NCBI RefSeq assembly: GCF_000299035.1
Contig: NZ_JH921517.1
Location: 423,317 to 487,316 of the forward strand
Source of the DNA: Bacillus bingmayongensis
GTDB taxonomy: Bacteria > Bacillota > Bacilli > Bacillales > Bacillaceae_G
Length of the DNA stretch: 64,000 nt
Direction: 5' to 3'
The number at the start of each line of letters is the position of its first letter. Positions within the stretch are counted from its first letter, which is position 1. The notes beneath the pieces are model-generated. The model was not told where the DNA came from, did no database searches, and saw only the letters and a list, made by a program, of their open reading frames with translations. The position numbers were made by a program, and so were the translations under genes. Positions 56,949-64,000 of the stretch are shown here, one piece after another.

Positions 56949-57725
56949 TTATTGTGCTGTATAGCCACCATCAATGACAACAGCCTGACCAGTTATTCCT
57001 TTTGTTTTCTCGCTTGCTAAAAATAAAGCATAATTAGCAATTTCTTCTACAGCTAGTAATCGTTTTTGTGGTACGAGTGGATAAATAACGTCCTCTAATA
57101 CACGCTCTAGTGGAACATTTCTTGTTGTTGCTAAATCTTGGAGTTGGTCTCGAACAAGCGGTGTATCAACATAGCCGGGGCAGAGCGCATTTACTGTAAT
57201 CCCATGTGTAGCTCCCTCTAAAGCGGCAACCTTTGTTAAACCAATTACACCATGTTTCGCACTATTATAGGCAGCTTTTCCTGCGAAGCCGACAAGTCCA
57301 TTAATAGAGGCAACATTAATAATGCGTCCATACTTTTGCTTTTTCATAATTGGAAAAGCATGTTTTATTGCGATAAAAGGTGCAATTTGCATAATTTTAA
57401 TAAGAAGTTCAAACTTATCGGTTGGGAATTCTTCAATTGGTGAGACGTGTTGCATACCAGCGTTATTAATTAATACATCAAGTGAGCCAAATTTTGTAAC
57501 AGTTTCAGAAATTGCTTCGGATATTTCTTGCTCAGATGTAACATCACATCTTAGGCCTATTGCCTCATAGCCTTCCCTGCGTAACTGCTTGGCAGCTTCC
57601 TTCGCACGATCTTCAAGGCGATCACTAATCACCACTTTCGCTCCTTTTTTTGCAAAAGCATTTCCCATTTCATAACCAATTCCACTTGCAGCACCTGTTA
57701 AAAAGACGACACGATTTGAAACCAT
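56949..57725 (-). CDS. 3-hydroxybutyrate dehydrogenase (SDR family)
   Basis: A 258-residue short-chain dehydrogenase with TGAASGIG (cofactor), NNAG, the catalytic Ser in VASINGLVG and YNSAKHG. The sequence PLVRDQLQDLATTRNVP and the C-terminal GGYTAQ agree with D-3-hydroxybutyrate dehydrogenases, which oxidise 3-hydroxybutyrate to acetoacetate, for example from stored PHB. Confidence 0.85.
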   Translation of the reverse strand: MVSNRVVFLTGAASGIGYEMGNAFAKKGAKVVISDRLEDRAKEAAKQLRREGYEAIGLRCDVTSEQEISEAISETVTKFGSLDVLINNAGMQHVSPIEEFPTDKFELLIKIMQIAPFIAIKHAFPIMKKQKYGRIINVASINGLVGFAGKAAYNSAKHGVIGLTKVAALEGATHGITVNALCPGYVDTPLVRDQLQDLATTRNVPLERVLEDVIYPLVPQKRLLAVEEIANYALFLASEKTKGITGQAVVIDGGYTAQ

Positions 57726-57821
57726 GATGAGAGCACTCCCTTATATATAAGATTTGTCTTATTGCTCTATTTAGAGGGAATGCAATGAAAATCCTGCAAA
57801 GATTTGGAAAAATATACTGGG

Positions 57822-57842
57822 CTATCTTGTTTTACAAAATAG
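57822..57842. promoter_or_regulatory. PadR-type operator, upstream copy
   Basis: Arms CTATCTTG and CAAAATAG are separated by TTTTA. The 21-mer is the same as the reverse complement of the copy at 57885-57905 except for one base. It overlaps the -35 of the padR promoter. Confidence 0.65.
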
Positions 57843-57855
57843 CTTTTGCTATACT
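57827..57855 (+). promoter_or_regulatory. Promoter of padR
   Basis: TTGTTT (57827-57832) and TATACT (57850-57855) with a 17-nt spacer. Confidence 0.6.
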
Positions 57856-57869
57856 ATTTTGTATAGCAA
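57846..57869. promoter_or_regulatory. Palindrome over the padR -10 and transcription start
   Basis: TTGCTATAC and GTATAGCAA are separated by 6 nt. It contains the -10 element. Confidence 0.55.
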
Positions 57870-57884
57870 GATACTTATGCTTAT

Positions 57885-57905
57885 CTATCTTGTAAAACAA
57901 GATAG
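57885..57905. promoter_or_regulatory. PadR-type operator, downstream copy
   Basis: Perfect arms CTATCTTG and CAAGATAG with a 5-nt centre, directly before the ribosome binding site of padR. Confidence 0.65.
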
Positions 57906-57921
57906 AGGGAGGATTTGAATT

Positions 57922-58254
57922 ATGTCGACAAGTCAAATGCTGAAAGGGATTTTAGAAGGATGTCTCCTTGCCATCATTTCTGAAGGCGAAATATATGGCT
58001 ATGAAATGAGTGAAAAGTTAGCTAAGTATGGTTTCACAATGGCAAGTGAAGGAAGTATTTATCCGTTATTAATACGGATGCAAAAGGAAGGACTAATAAC
58101 AAGTACAATGAAGGAGTCTCCATCTGGTCCAAAGCGGAAATATTATACATTAACAGAAAAAGGCGAAGATGCGTTAGATGAGTTTATGGATCGTTGGGAA
58201 GTGATGCAAAGTAGTGTAGAACGTCTGTTGAAAGGGAAGGGGAGACGAAGATAA
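57922..58254 (+). CDS. PadR family transcriptional regulator
   Basis: A 110-residue winged helix with a coiled C-terminal dimerisation helix (PadR-s1 type): ILEGCLLAIISEGEIYGYEM, then SEGSIYPLLIRMQKEGLI and the wing PSGPKRKYYTLTEKG. Its own promoter has three palindromes, so autoregulation is likely. The stop overlaps the following ATG region by one base. Confidence 0.88.
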   Translation: MSTSQMLKGILEGCLLAIISEGEIYGYEMSEKLAKYGFTMASEGSIYPLLIRMQKEGLITSTMKESPSGPKRKYYTLTEKGEDALDEFMDRWEVMQSSVERLLKGKGRRR

Positions 58255-58549
58255 TGCTATCTACTGAAGCAAGAAGTTTCTTATTGAATATGAGAGTGTT
58301 TTTAACAGCAAAAGGTATAAAAGAAAGTGATGTTGAGAGTTTTTTAGAGGACGCTGAACTACATTTAATGGAAGGCGAGAATGAAGGGAAAAGCGTGCAA
58401 GATATTTTTGGAAGCTCACCGAAAGAATATGCAAAACAGCTTGCAAGTGAAATGGAAGTAGATAAAAGGGGAATTATAGCTGGTTGATTTATTTAATTGT
58501 GAATGTGGTAGCATTTACGATGATAAAAAGCATTTCCAAAGAAGTATGA
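58254..58549 (+). pseudogene. HAAS-domain membrane protein, frameshifted and shortened
   Basis: The open frame ends at 58487 after 77 residues (MLSTEARSFLLNMRVFL; PKEYAKQLASEMEVDKRG). This is the HAAS domain that is usually encoded next to padR and followed by membrane helices. At a G-run (58468-58471) one further G would continue as NYSWLIYLIVNVVAFTMIK, a membrane helix, up to 58549. Full-length relatives are longer, so the gene has lost its membrane part. Confidence 0.7.
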
Positions 58550-58623
58550 TAAGAGGATATAGGGAGAATACTTTTCTATTTGTGATGCAATATTCCTTAT
58601 AATCAGATTGGAATAAAACACTT

Positions 58624-58655
58624 TAAACAGTAACAATTTTAGTTACTGTTTTTTC
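58624..58655. terminator. Terminator between the padR operon and the metallopeptidase gene
   Basis: AACAGTAAC and GTTACTGTT form a 9-bp perfect stem, then TTTT on the plus strand. Confidence 0.75.
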
Positions 58656-59259
58656 TGTTTAATAATGGGCTTTGTAAAGCAAGGTGCTTCTGCTCTTTTG
58701 TTAATAACGACTCAATTTGGACTCTGTCAGGACGAGGAACAATTGGGTGCATGAGATTACTTGAAGAAGGATGGTGTTCAGATCCAGTTGGAGAATGTGG
58801 ATCTGCATGGGTCAGTTTTCCGTTAATACGCCTTGTAAATAAAATATGTCCTATTTCATGAGCAAGTGTATATATGTTTTTCATAGGAGAAGCAGCATTA
58901 GTAAGAATGATATAACCTGTGAGGATTTGGTTAATAACCAATGAATAGGCACATGCAATTACGGACTGCTCTTTAAAATAATTACTTCCAATGTAACAAA
59001 TATAAATATCACAATTTGGAACTTGTGATGAGCAGGTGTTAAAAAAAGAAGAAACTTTTGGTTGGTTTTGGATAGAATCAATATAACTAATTTCACCATC
59101 GTGAAATCTAAATGATTCCTTTAGTATAATGACATCTTTAATTTGAAATGAAATTGGCTTCCATATTGATTCAGCAACTGCTAAGTCTTTGGTGATACGG
59201 TCGTCTGTAATATCGGAGCCTGGGGCAATGCAAATACATATATTTACGTATGGATCCAT
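58639..59259 (-). CDS. Putative zinc metallopeptidase (metzincin-like)
   Basis: The 206-residue protein has the zinc motif HEIGH (TLAHEIGHILFTRRING), and a Met-turn-like SNLMHP 30 residues later, so it resembles a metzincin. No signal peptide or pro-region is seen. The N-terminal half is not recognised. I chose ATG at 59259, 6 nt after GAGGTG. What it cleaves is unknown. Confidence 0.7.
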   Translation of the reverse strand: MDPYVNICICIAPGSDITDDRITKDLAVAESIWKPISFQIKDVIILKESFRFHDGEISYIDSIQNQPKVSSFFNTCSSQVPNCDIYICYIGSNYFKEQSVIACAYSLVINQILTGYIILTNAASPMKNIYTLAHEIGHILFTRRINGKLTHADPHSPTGSEHHPSSSNLMHPIVPRPDRVQIESLLTKEQKHLALQSPLLNRKNSN

Positions 59260-59424
59260 TAGAAACACCTCAAATGGAAAACAGTTTATTGATATACTAT
59301 GTGACGGGAAAGTGATATGTATGGATATAAATCCTATAAATGGGTTTATTTTAAAAAGTTGGAATTTACAAAAAACTTTATATATTTATATTATAATTTA
59401 TTCGGATTGAGAGAAGGTACATAA

Positions 59425-59597
59425 ATGAAGGGATTCAAACAAAAGCTCACCTGTTTCGTTTTTTAGCAGCATTATGTTTTAGTAGTGGGCTTGCTTGTAA
59501 TAGCATAATAGAAAACGCAGTAATTACAGGAGTATTATTCGGCGTAACTTGTTTATTAATAGCTGTGTTTTTAACTGAGAAGAAGAATATAGATTAA
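59425..59597 (+). pseudogene. Small membrane-protein gene with a frameshift
   Basis: The ATG follows GAAGG by 7 nt, but the frame stops after 13 codons. If one A is added to the A-run at 59441-59444, it reads on through FRFLAALCFSSGLACN and ITGVLFGVTCLLIAVFL to LTEKKNID, a 57-residue protein with two membrane helices. Family unknown. Confidence 0.55.
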
Positions 59598-59705
59598 TGA
59601 ACAATGTGAATATAAAAATGAACTAAAGAAGTCAGAAAATATTCATAGTTGGATAAAGTTGTATATAGTCTTTTCTGCTATAGTAAAAGAAAAGGGGGAG
59701 AATTT

Positions 59706-59999
59706 ATGTACACATTAAAAATTGTGTCAGATCGAGAGGCTGTTTATCAGTTTGCAAGTTATGTAAGAGTGGTTCAAGGGGTAGAGAATGTGCATGTGGA
59801 GGTTGGAGAAGCTTTATATGAACATCCACTTATGAAATTTTATGTACATGTAACGATTGAAGAGACATATGAAAAGCAAAAAGTATTACAGGAAATTGCT
59901 CGATTAGTAGAATTAGGGCGTTTTACATATGTTCATTATCGAAATGAAGAGATTGAAAAGGCATTTGAAGCAGTTAAATATGAAAGTTTTCGAAAATAA
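59706..59999 (+). CDS. Conserved hypothetical protein
   Basis: A 97-residue soluble alpha/beta protein that I do not recognise (start MYTLKIVSDREAVYQFASY). The ATG has AAGGGGGAG upstream; an in-frame start at 59649 has none. A terminator follows. Confidence 0.65.
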   Translation: MYTLKIVSDREAVYQFASYVRVVQGVENVHVEVGEALYEHPLMKFYVHVTIEETYEKQKVLQEIARLVELGRFTYVHYRNEEIEKAFEAVKYESFRK

Positions 60000-60006
60000 A
60001 AGTAAT

Positions 60007-60034
60007 GAAAAGGGAGCGAATGCTCCCTTTTTTT
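60007..60034 (+). terminator. Terminator of the 59706 gene
   Basis: AAAAGGGAGC and GCTCCCTTTT with a 4-nt loop, followed by T. Confidence 0.88.
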
Positions 60035-60124
60035 GCTAGTAGGAATATTTTTTTACATGGCACAAAAAAAGAAGAAATTTTGCTATGATAAGGAAGGAGA
60101 GATAAGGAGAGGAGAGTTTATACG

Positions 60125-60574
60125 ATGGGGTATATCGAAGAGTTACGAAAATCAGTCGGTACAAGGCCGTTAATTCTTGTAGGATCAGCAGTAATTATTT
60201 TAAATGAAAAACAAGAAGTATTGCTTCAATACCGTTCGGATACATATGATTGGGGTGTACCAGGTGGTGCAATGGAGTTAGGTGAAACAACGGAAGAAAC
60301 GGCTCGGCGAGAGCTTTTTGAAGAAACAGGATTAGAAGCAAAGACGTTGCAGTTTCTTGGTGTTCTTTCTGGGAAAGATGTATATTATTGCTACCCAAAT
60401 GGGGATGAAATTTATAATGTGATTCATCTATACCAAGCGCATCACGTGAATGGAGAAATAGAGCTTGATGAAGAAGGACTGGATCTCAAGTATTTTCCTG
60501 CTGAAAAGTTACCGAGTTTAAATAAAACAACAGAGAGAATTTTACAAAAATTTTTATACGCATTAACAGAATAG
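60125..60574 (+). CDS. Nudix hydrolase
   Basis: The 149-residue protein has a complete Nudix box, GAMELGETTEETARRELFEETGL (written here as the segments GAMELGETTEE and ARRELFEETGL). Such enzymes hydrolyse nucleoside diphosphates linked to another group, such as ADP-ribose or oxidised nucleotides; the substrate is unknown. Confidence 0.88.
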   Translation: MGYIEELRKSVGTRPLILVGSAVIILNEKQEVLLQYRSDTYDWGVPGGAMELGETTEETARRELFEETGLEAKTLQFLGVLSGKDVYYCYPNGDEIYNVIHLYQAHHVNGEIELDEEGLDLKYFPAEKLPSLNKTTERILQKFLYALTE

Positions 60575-60713
60575 AGGGTTAATTTCCTCTATTTTTATTA
60601 TATTAAATATTTTGATTTTTTAGTATGTTTGTAGTATGATAAGTTTAGATATACATCTTATGCTATTCCATCCAAAAATTTACTAGGGTACATAAGAGAG
60701 GGGCAAGTGCAAG

Positions 60714-61889
60714 ATGCATAATGTTGTCATTACAGCTGCAGTTCGTTCGCCAATTGGAACTTTTGGAGGAGCGCTAAAAAATGTAACGCCAGTAGAATTA
60801 GCTGTTCCTGTACTTCAAGAAGCTGTCAAAAGAGGCGGAGTAGATCCTCATGAAGTGGATGAAGTCATTTTAGGACACTGTATTCAAAGAACAGATGAAG
60901 CAAATACAGCGCGAACAGCTGCATTAGCAGCAGGATTTCCAGAAACAGTTACAGGTTATACAATTCAGCGTCAATGTTCTTCAGGTATGCAAGCGATTAT
61001 GTCAGCAGCAATGCAAATTCAGTTAGGTGTAAGTGATGTTGTTGTTGCAGGTGGAGTAGAAGCGATGAGCTCAAGCCCTTATGCATTAAAACAGCACCGA
61101 TGGGGGCAGCGTCTTCAGCATGGAGAAATTCGTGATACGGTGTGGGAAGTTTTAGAAGATCCGATCCATCATATTATGATGGGAGAAACAGCTGAAAATT
61201 TAGTTGAACAATATGAAATTACAAGAGAGGAACAAGATGAAGTTGCACTGCGTAGCCATCAATTAGCGATTCAGGCAATTGAATCAGGTTATTTTGATGA
61301 ACAAATTGTTCCTATTACAATAAAAGAACGTAGAAAAGAAGTAGTATTTTCAAAAGATGAACATCCACGTACAGATATTACAGCCGAAAAATTGGCGGGG
61401 CTAAAACCAGCATTTCGTAAAGGTGGATCCGTAACGGCAGGGAATGCATCCGGTATTAATGATGGAAGTGCGGTTTTAGTATTAATGAGTGAAGAAAAAG
61501 CTAAGGAGAAAGGTTTACAACCATTAGCTAGAATTGTTGGCTATTCTGTAGCTGGAGTAGATCCAAAGATTATGGGAATTGGTCCAGCACCAGCAATTCG
61601 TAAAGGATTAGAGAAAGTAAATTGGTCATTAGAAGATGCTGATTTATTAGAAATTAACGAAGCTTTTGCGGCACAATATTTAGCAGTTGAGAAGGAACTT
61701 GGATTAAACCGTGAGAAAGTAAACGTCAACGGAAGTGGTGTTGGCCTTGGACATCCAATTGGCTGCACAGGAGCACGTATTACAGTAAGTTTAATTCACG
61801 AATTAAAAAGACGAGGTTTAGAAAAAGGGATTGCTTCTCTTTGTGTCGGTGGTGGCATTGGAGTAGCACTATTTGTAGAAGCACTATAA
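60714..61889 (+). CDS. Acetyl-CoA C-acyltransferase (thiolase)
   Basis: A 391-residue thiolase. Catalytic residues: Cys88 in [10 protein letters not shown], His347 in [12 protein letters not shown] and Cys377 in LCVGGGIG. It condenses two acetyl-CoA or cleaves 3-ketoacyl-CoA in fatty-acid or butanoate/PHB metabolism. The ATG has GAGGGG upstream. It stands alone with its own terminator. Confidence 0.92.
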   Translation: MHNVVITAAVRSPIGTFGGALKNVTPVELAVPVLQEAVKRGGVDPHEVDEVILGHCIQRTDEANTARTAALAAGFPETVTGYTIQRQCSSGMQAIMSAAMQIQLGVSDVVVAGGVEAMSSSPYALKQHRWGQRLQHGEIRDTVWEVLEDPIHHIMMGETAENLVEQYEITREEQDEVALRSHQLAIQAIESGYFDEQIVPITIKERRKEVVFSKDEHPRTDITAEKLAGLKPAFRKGGSVTAGNASGINDGSAVLVLMSEEKAKEKGLQPLARIVGYSVAGVDPKIMGIGPAPAIRKGLEKVNWSLEDADLLEINEAFAAQYLAVEKELGLNREKVNVNGSGVGLGHPIGCTGARITVSLIHELKRRGLEKGIASLCVGGGIGVALFVEAL

Positions 61890-61925
61890 AAAAAGAAGAA
61901 GCAGCGAGCTGCTTCTTCTTTTTTG
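61890..61925. terminator. Terminator of the thiolase gene
   Basis: AAGAAGAAGCAGC and GCTGCTTCTTCTT with a tight loop, flanked by A- and T-runs. Confidence 0.85.
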
Positions 61926-61953
61926 CTATCAACGAGCAATATTACGTTTCACT

Positions 61954-62706
61954 TTATGATTGGAACAAATGATGAAACAAGCGAGCACGATTCTCGAAAA
62001 AGAGTTTCATCGTTTGATAATGCTCAGTTTCTTCTAGCGTTGCTTCAGTGATTCCTTCTTGTGAGAAAGAATATATACTGGACTCTGGATAAGCCATCAA
62101 AATAGGAGAGTGAGTTGCGATAATGAATTGTGATCCTTGCTCTGCTAATTCATGCATCCGAATGAGCATAGAAAGCTGTCTCATTGGAGATAAGGCTGCT
62201 TCAGGCTCGTCTAAAATATATAAGCTTTGTCCTGAAAAACGATTCATAAATAAGGAAAAGAATGATTCTCCATGTGATTGATCATGTAAGGATATACCAC
62301 CATATGAATCAATAACCTTGCCTCCCCCTAATGGTTCAGAATCAATTTCATCGATATAAGAAGCAACATTATAAAATGATTCTGCTCGTAGAAAGAACCC
62401 ATCTTTTGGTGTCGCGACGTTTTTTGCTACGCGAATATACTTATGTAAAGATGAATGGGAATCATGTGTAGTGAAACGGAAATTTTTTGTCCCACCTTCC
62501 GCGTTAAATCCTAAAGCGACAGCAATTGCTTCTAACAATGTTGATTTACCAGTTCCGTTTTCTCCGATTATAAATGTTACATTTGGATGAAAATCTAGTG
62601 ATTGTAATGTTCGGATAGCGGGTAAGCAATATGGATAGACGGAAAAATTAGGGATATGTTCTTTTTGTAAGGAGACGTTCTTTAGAAAGGTTGTATACTC
62701 ATTCAA
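61954..62706 (-). CDS. AAA/ABC-type ATPase
   Basis: The 250-residue protein has Walker A IIGENGTGKST, a signature-like LHDQSHGES, Walker B LYILDEPEAALSP and the switch His in IIATHSPIL. This is the small, stand-alone ATPase group (AAA_21-like, near RecF and SbcC). It has no membrane domain partner here; its role is unknown. A broken small membrane-protein gene is just upstream. Confidence 0.8.
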   Translation of the reverse strand: MNEYTTFLKNVSLQKEHIPNFSVYPYCLPAIRTLQSLDFHPNVTFIIGENGTGKSTLLEAIAVALGFNAEGGTKNFRFTTHDSHSSLHKYIRVAKNVATPKDGFFLRAESFYNVASYIDEIDSEPLGGGKVIDSYGGISLHDQSHGESFFSLFMNRFSGQSLYILDEPEAALSPMRQLSMLIRMHELAEQGSQFIIATHSPILMAYPESSIYSFSQEGITEATLEETEHYQTMKLFFENRARLFHHLFQS

Positions 62707-62716
62707 AATATATACC

Positions 62717-62988
62717 TCAATTCGTTGAAGATTTTGTTTCTAATATAGCAGTAAGCACAAAAATCAGACAACTTGCAAATAAAATGACAAATTGTAAAGC
62801 CGGGAAATCTAGTCCTTCCCAGACATAGGTGTTTCTTTTTATAATAAAAATCAGTATAGTAGCCATAAAACCTAGTAGATTTGGAATATGCTTTACTATT
62901 TTTATATGTTTCCATAGAAAAAGCCCATATACGTGGTTATAAAAAGTCCTAATAGAATAAGGAGAAATACGAGTATGAGTGGCAACAT
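62717..62988 (-). pseudogene. Small membrane-protein gene with a frameshift
   Basis: An ATG after GAGGTGA opens LPLILVFLLILLGLFITTYM, and the frame stops soon after. One further T in the T-run (read on the minus strand; A-run at 62918-62922 on the plus strand) gives an 89-90-residue protein that ends ILETKSSTN, with three membrane helices including LLGFMATILIFII and LQFVILFASCLIFVL. It probably shared an operon with the ATPase gene 11 bases downstream. Confidence 0.6.
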
Positions 62989-63105
62989 TACATCACCTCT
63001 TTTTCCTGAAAATTACATTTAAATTATATCATTTAAAGTGTAGATATTCCAATGTCAAAATAAGTATTGCATATAAAGCAATGCTATCGTTATGATAGAT
63101 TGTAT

Positions 63106-63210
63106 TCTATATAAATCTATTTTGACTTTTCAACATATAAGTCGCTGCTACGAAGAACAAAAGGGGGTCTGACTCGTTCCTCTCTTTGTTATGAGTCTAC
63201 CTTTGTATTT
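63106..63210 (+). repeat. Second small intergenic repeat, copy 2
   Basis: TCTATATA to GGTCTGACT is about 80 percent identical to 3178-3246 and includes the identical 14-mer ATAAGTCGCTGCTA. AACAAAAG can pair with CTTTGTT in its second half. Confidence 0.55.
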
Positions 63211-63359
63211 ATTCGATATCAATATATAAATTTATGCAGCATGGGAGTACATGTCTTGGCTTTGTAGTCATTATATTTGTTCTTTTGAAATATAGAGATT
63301 CTCAATCAAAAGTAGATATGATTTCAGTAAGAGAGAAAAGGAAATACTAGGGATGGTCA

Positions 63360-63509
63360 ATGATTACAGCGCTTCGCGTGTTTACTGCACATGCATTGTT
63401 AGATCTGTATTTCTAAATTTTACAAATAGGGAGTATAATAGTATCTGGACTTACAAGTGTTTTTTGTGGTATATTCACTGTTTTAGCAGTATATAAAATA
63501 AGGGAATAA
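63360..63509 (+). pseudogene. Possible micro-gene interrupted by an in-frame stop codon
   Basis: From ATG at 63360 one frame reads MITALRVFTAHALLDLYF, a TAA at 63414, then goes on in the same frame with IVSGLTSVFCGIFTVLAVYK to 63509. The hydrophobic layout is like that of the 59425 gene. The start has AGGGATGG upstream. Evidence is moderate. Confidence 0.35.
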
Positions 63510-63550
63510 TCTAGTTAATTATGAATGAGAGTGTTAGGAGTAATAAGAAG

Positions 63551-64000
63551 ATGAAAATATGGAAAAGTATTTGTATTTTATGTAGTTTTCTCATTATACT
63601 AAGTGGTTGCTTCCATAAGGAAGAAAAAAAAGAAGTTAAGAAGAAAGAATCAATTCCAGAGACGACTGAATATGGTGGCAAGGAATTAAAGAAGGTTGGA
63701 CAGGCTGTAAAAGAAAAAGGATGGGGAACATTTAAATTAGAGCAACTAAAACATGTGAATCAAACGTTTGAAGTAGCACCAATGAAAATTCATGTGCAAG
63801 ATGTAAAGGTCATCGCATTATCACAAATGAGTCAAGATGCAAAAGATACATTAAAGGTATATACAGCATTAAGTCCAGAAGAAGTGCAACGCAGACTTGG
63901 TGATAAAGTTAATCGAGAAGATGCTGAGTTGTACGCTTCGTTAAGTGGAAAAGACATTGAAGATAAAGTACGTTATGTCGAAATTACATATAAGGTAGAA
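63551..64000 (+). CDS. Lipoprotein of unknown function (partial, runs off the right edge)
   Basis: The frame is open from ATG 63551 to the end (150 codons). The signal peptide ends in the lipobox LSGC with the lipidated Cys at residue 20, followed by a Lys/Glu-rich linker. The visible part of the mature domain (KGWGTFKLEQLKHVNQTFEV; ALSPEEVQRRLGDK) is not recognised. AGGAG lies 10 nt upstream. Confidence 0.7.
   Translation, partial: MKIWKSICILCSFLIILSGCFHKEEKKEVKKKESIPETTEYGGKELKKVGQAVKEKGWGTFKLEQLKHVNQTFEVAPMKIHVQDVKVIALSQMSQDAKDTLKVYTALSPEEVQRRLGDKVNREDAELYASLSGKDIEDKVRYVEITYKVE

Larger units (their letters stand above)
62989..63550. other. 562-base stretch with a repeat and a broken micro-gene
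   Basis: It holds a copy of the second repeat type (63106-63210) and a possible small pseudogene (63360-63509). Otherwise it is AT-rich and without a visible gene. Confidence 0.5.

Noticed and set aside
62703-62915. A 70-codon frame rich in Tyr and Lys on the minus strand
   Set aside because: It is an alternative frame of the broken small membrane-protein gene at 62717-62988, whose repaired frame gives convincing helices.

Overview
The window is low-GC Firmicute chromosome and almost certainly comes from the Bacillus cereus group. The gene orders are those of Bacillus (spoIIM-fur-yqzK-xerD, dacF-spoIIAA-spoIIAB-sigF, the spoVA operon, ypuA-ppiB-ribT-ypuF-scpA-scpB, glcT-ptsG-ptsH-ptsI, and the mtn methionine-salvage cluster). 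Intergenic spacers carry small structured repeats that resemble the bcr elements of that group. The species cannot be fixed from the sequence alone. No rRNA, tRNA, CRISPR array, prophage or insertion sequence was seen.

Layout. 1-3 kb: the 5' part of a GNAT acetyltransferase gene, then spoIIM, fur (with a near-consensus Fur box), yqzK and xerD. 3.5-8 kb: a two-domain YtkA-like lipoprotein, then the nucleoside catabolism operon deoB-pupG-pdp behind a candidate cre site. 8-12.5 kb: corA, a purine permease, a SIMPL protein, a MarR regulator and a secreted protein whose ribosome binding site lies in a hairpin. 12.5-16 kb: a GntR-ABC-permease-permease operon with a perfect inverted-repeat operator. 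16-26 kb: a sporulation block (dacF, spoIIAA/AB, sigF, the seven spoVA genes) interrupted by a twice-frameshifted NSS amino-acid transporter (metP) with its small partner metS. 26-32 kb: a HAD phosphatase, ypuA, ppiB, a 600-base gap where B. subtilis has its rib operon, ribT, ypuF, a YjcZ micro-gene, scpA, scpB and an exported ComEC-like MBL protein.

33-42 kb is carbohydrate uptake and its control: nagA-nagB-nagR, then glcT, the RAT/terminator leader, ptsG, ptsH and ptsI. 42-48 kb is a miscellaneous stretch: an Asp/Lys-rich protein, a nitroreductase, a GGDEF protein with a damaged signature motif, a serine hydrolase and a beta-hydroxyacid dehydrogenase. 48.8-56.7 kb is the methionine salvage pathway (mtnE, mtnWXBD, mtnU, mtnKA) with two SAM-I riboswitches. 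56.7-64 kb holds a YvrJ micro-gene, 3-hydroxybutyrate dehydrogenase, a padR/HAAS module with repeated operators, a metallopeptidase, a Nudix hydrolase, a thiolase, an AAA ATPase and the start of a lipoprotein gene.

Nothing here is a clear new defence or biosynthetic system. The most interesting signals are: (i) five indels and one in-frame stop concentrated in a few dispensable genes (metP, the HAAS partner of padR, three small membrane-protein genes) while about 50 kb of other coding sequence is intact; (ii) a padR promoter flanked by two near-identical 21-bp palindromes with a third over the -10; (iii) diverged copies of a bcr1-like repeat that keep their stems although the bases differ; (iv) an RBS-sequestering hairpin; (v) a GGDEF protein with a Glu-to-Lys change in the active-site motif; and (vi) a 71-nt out-of-frame nagB/nagR overlap.
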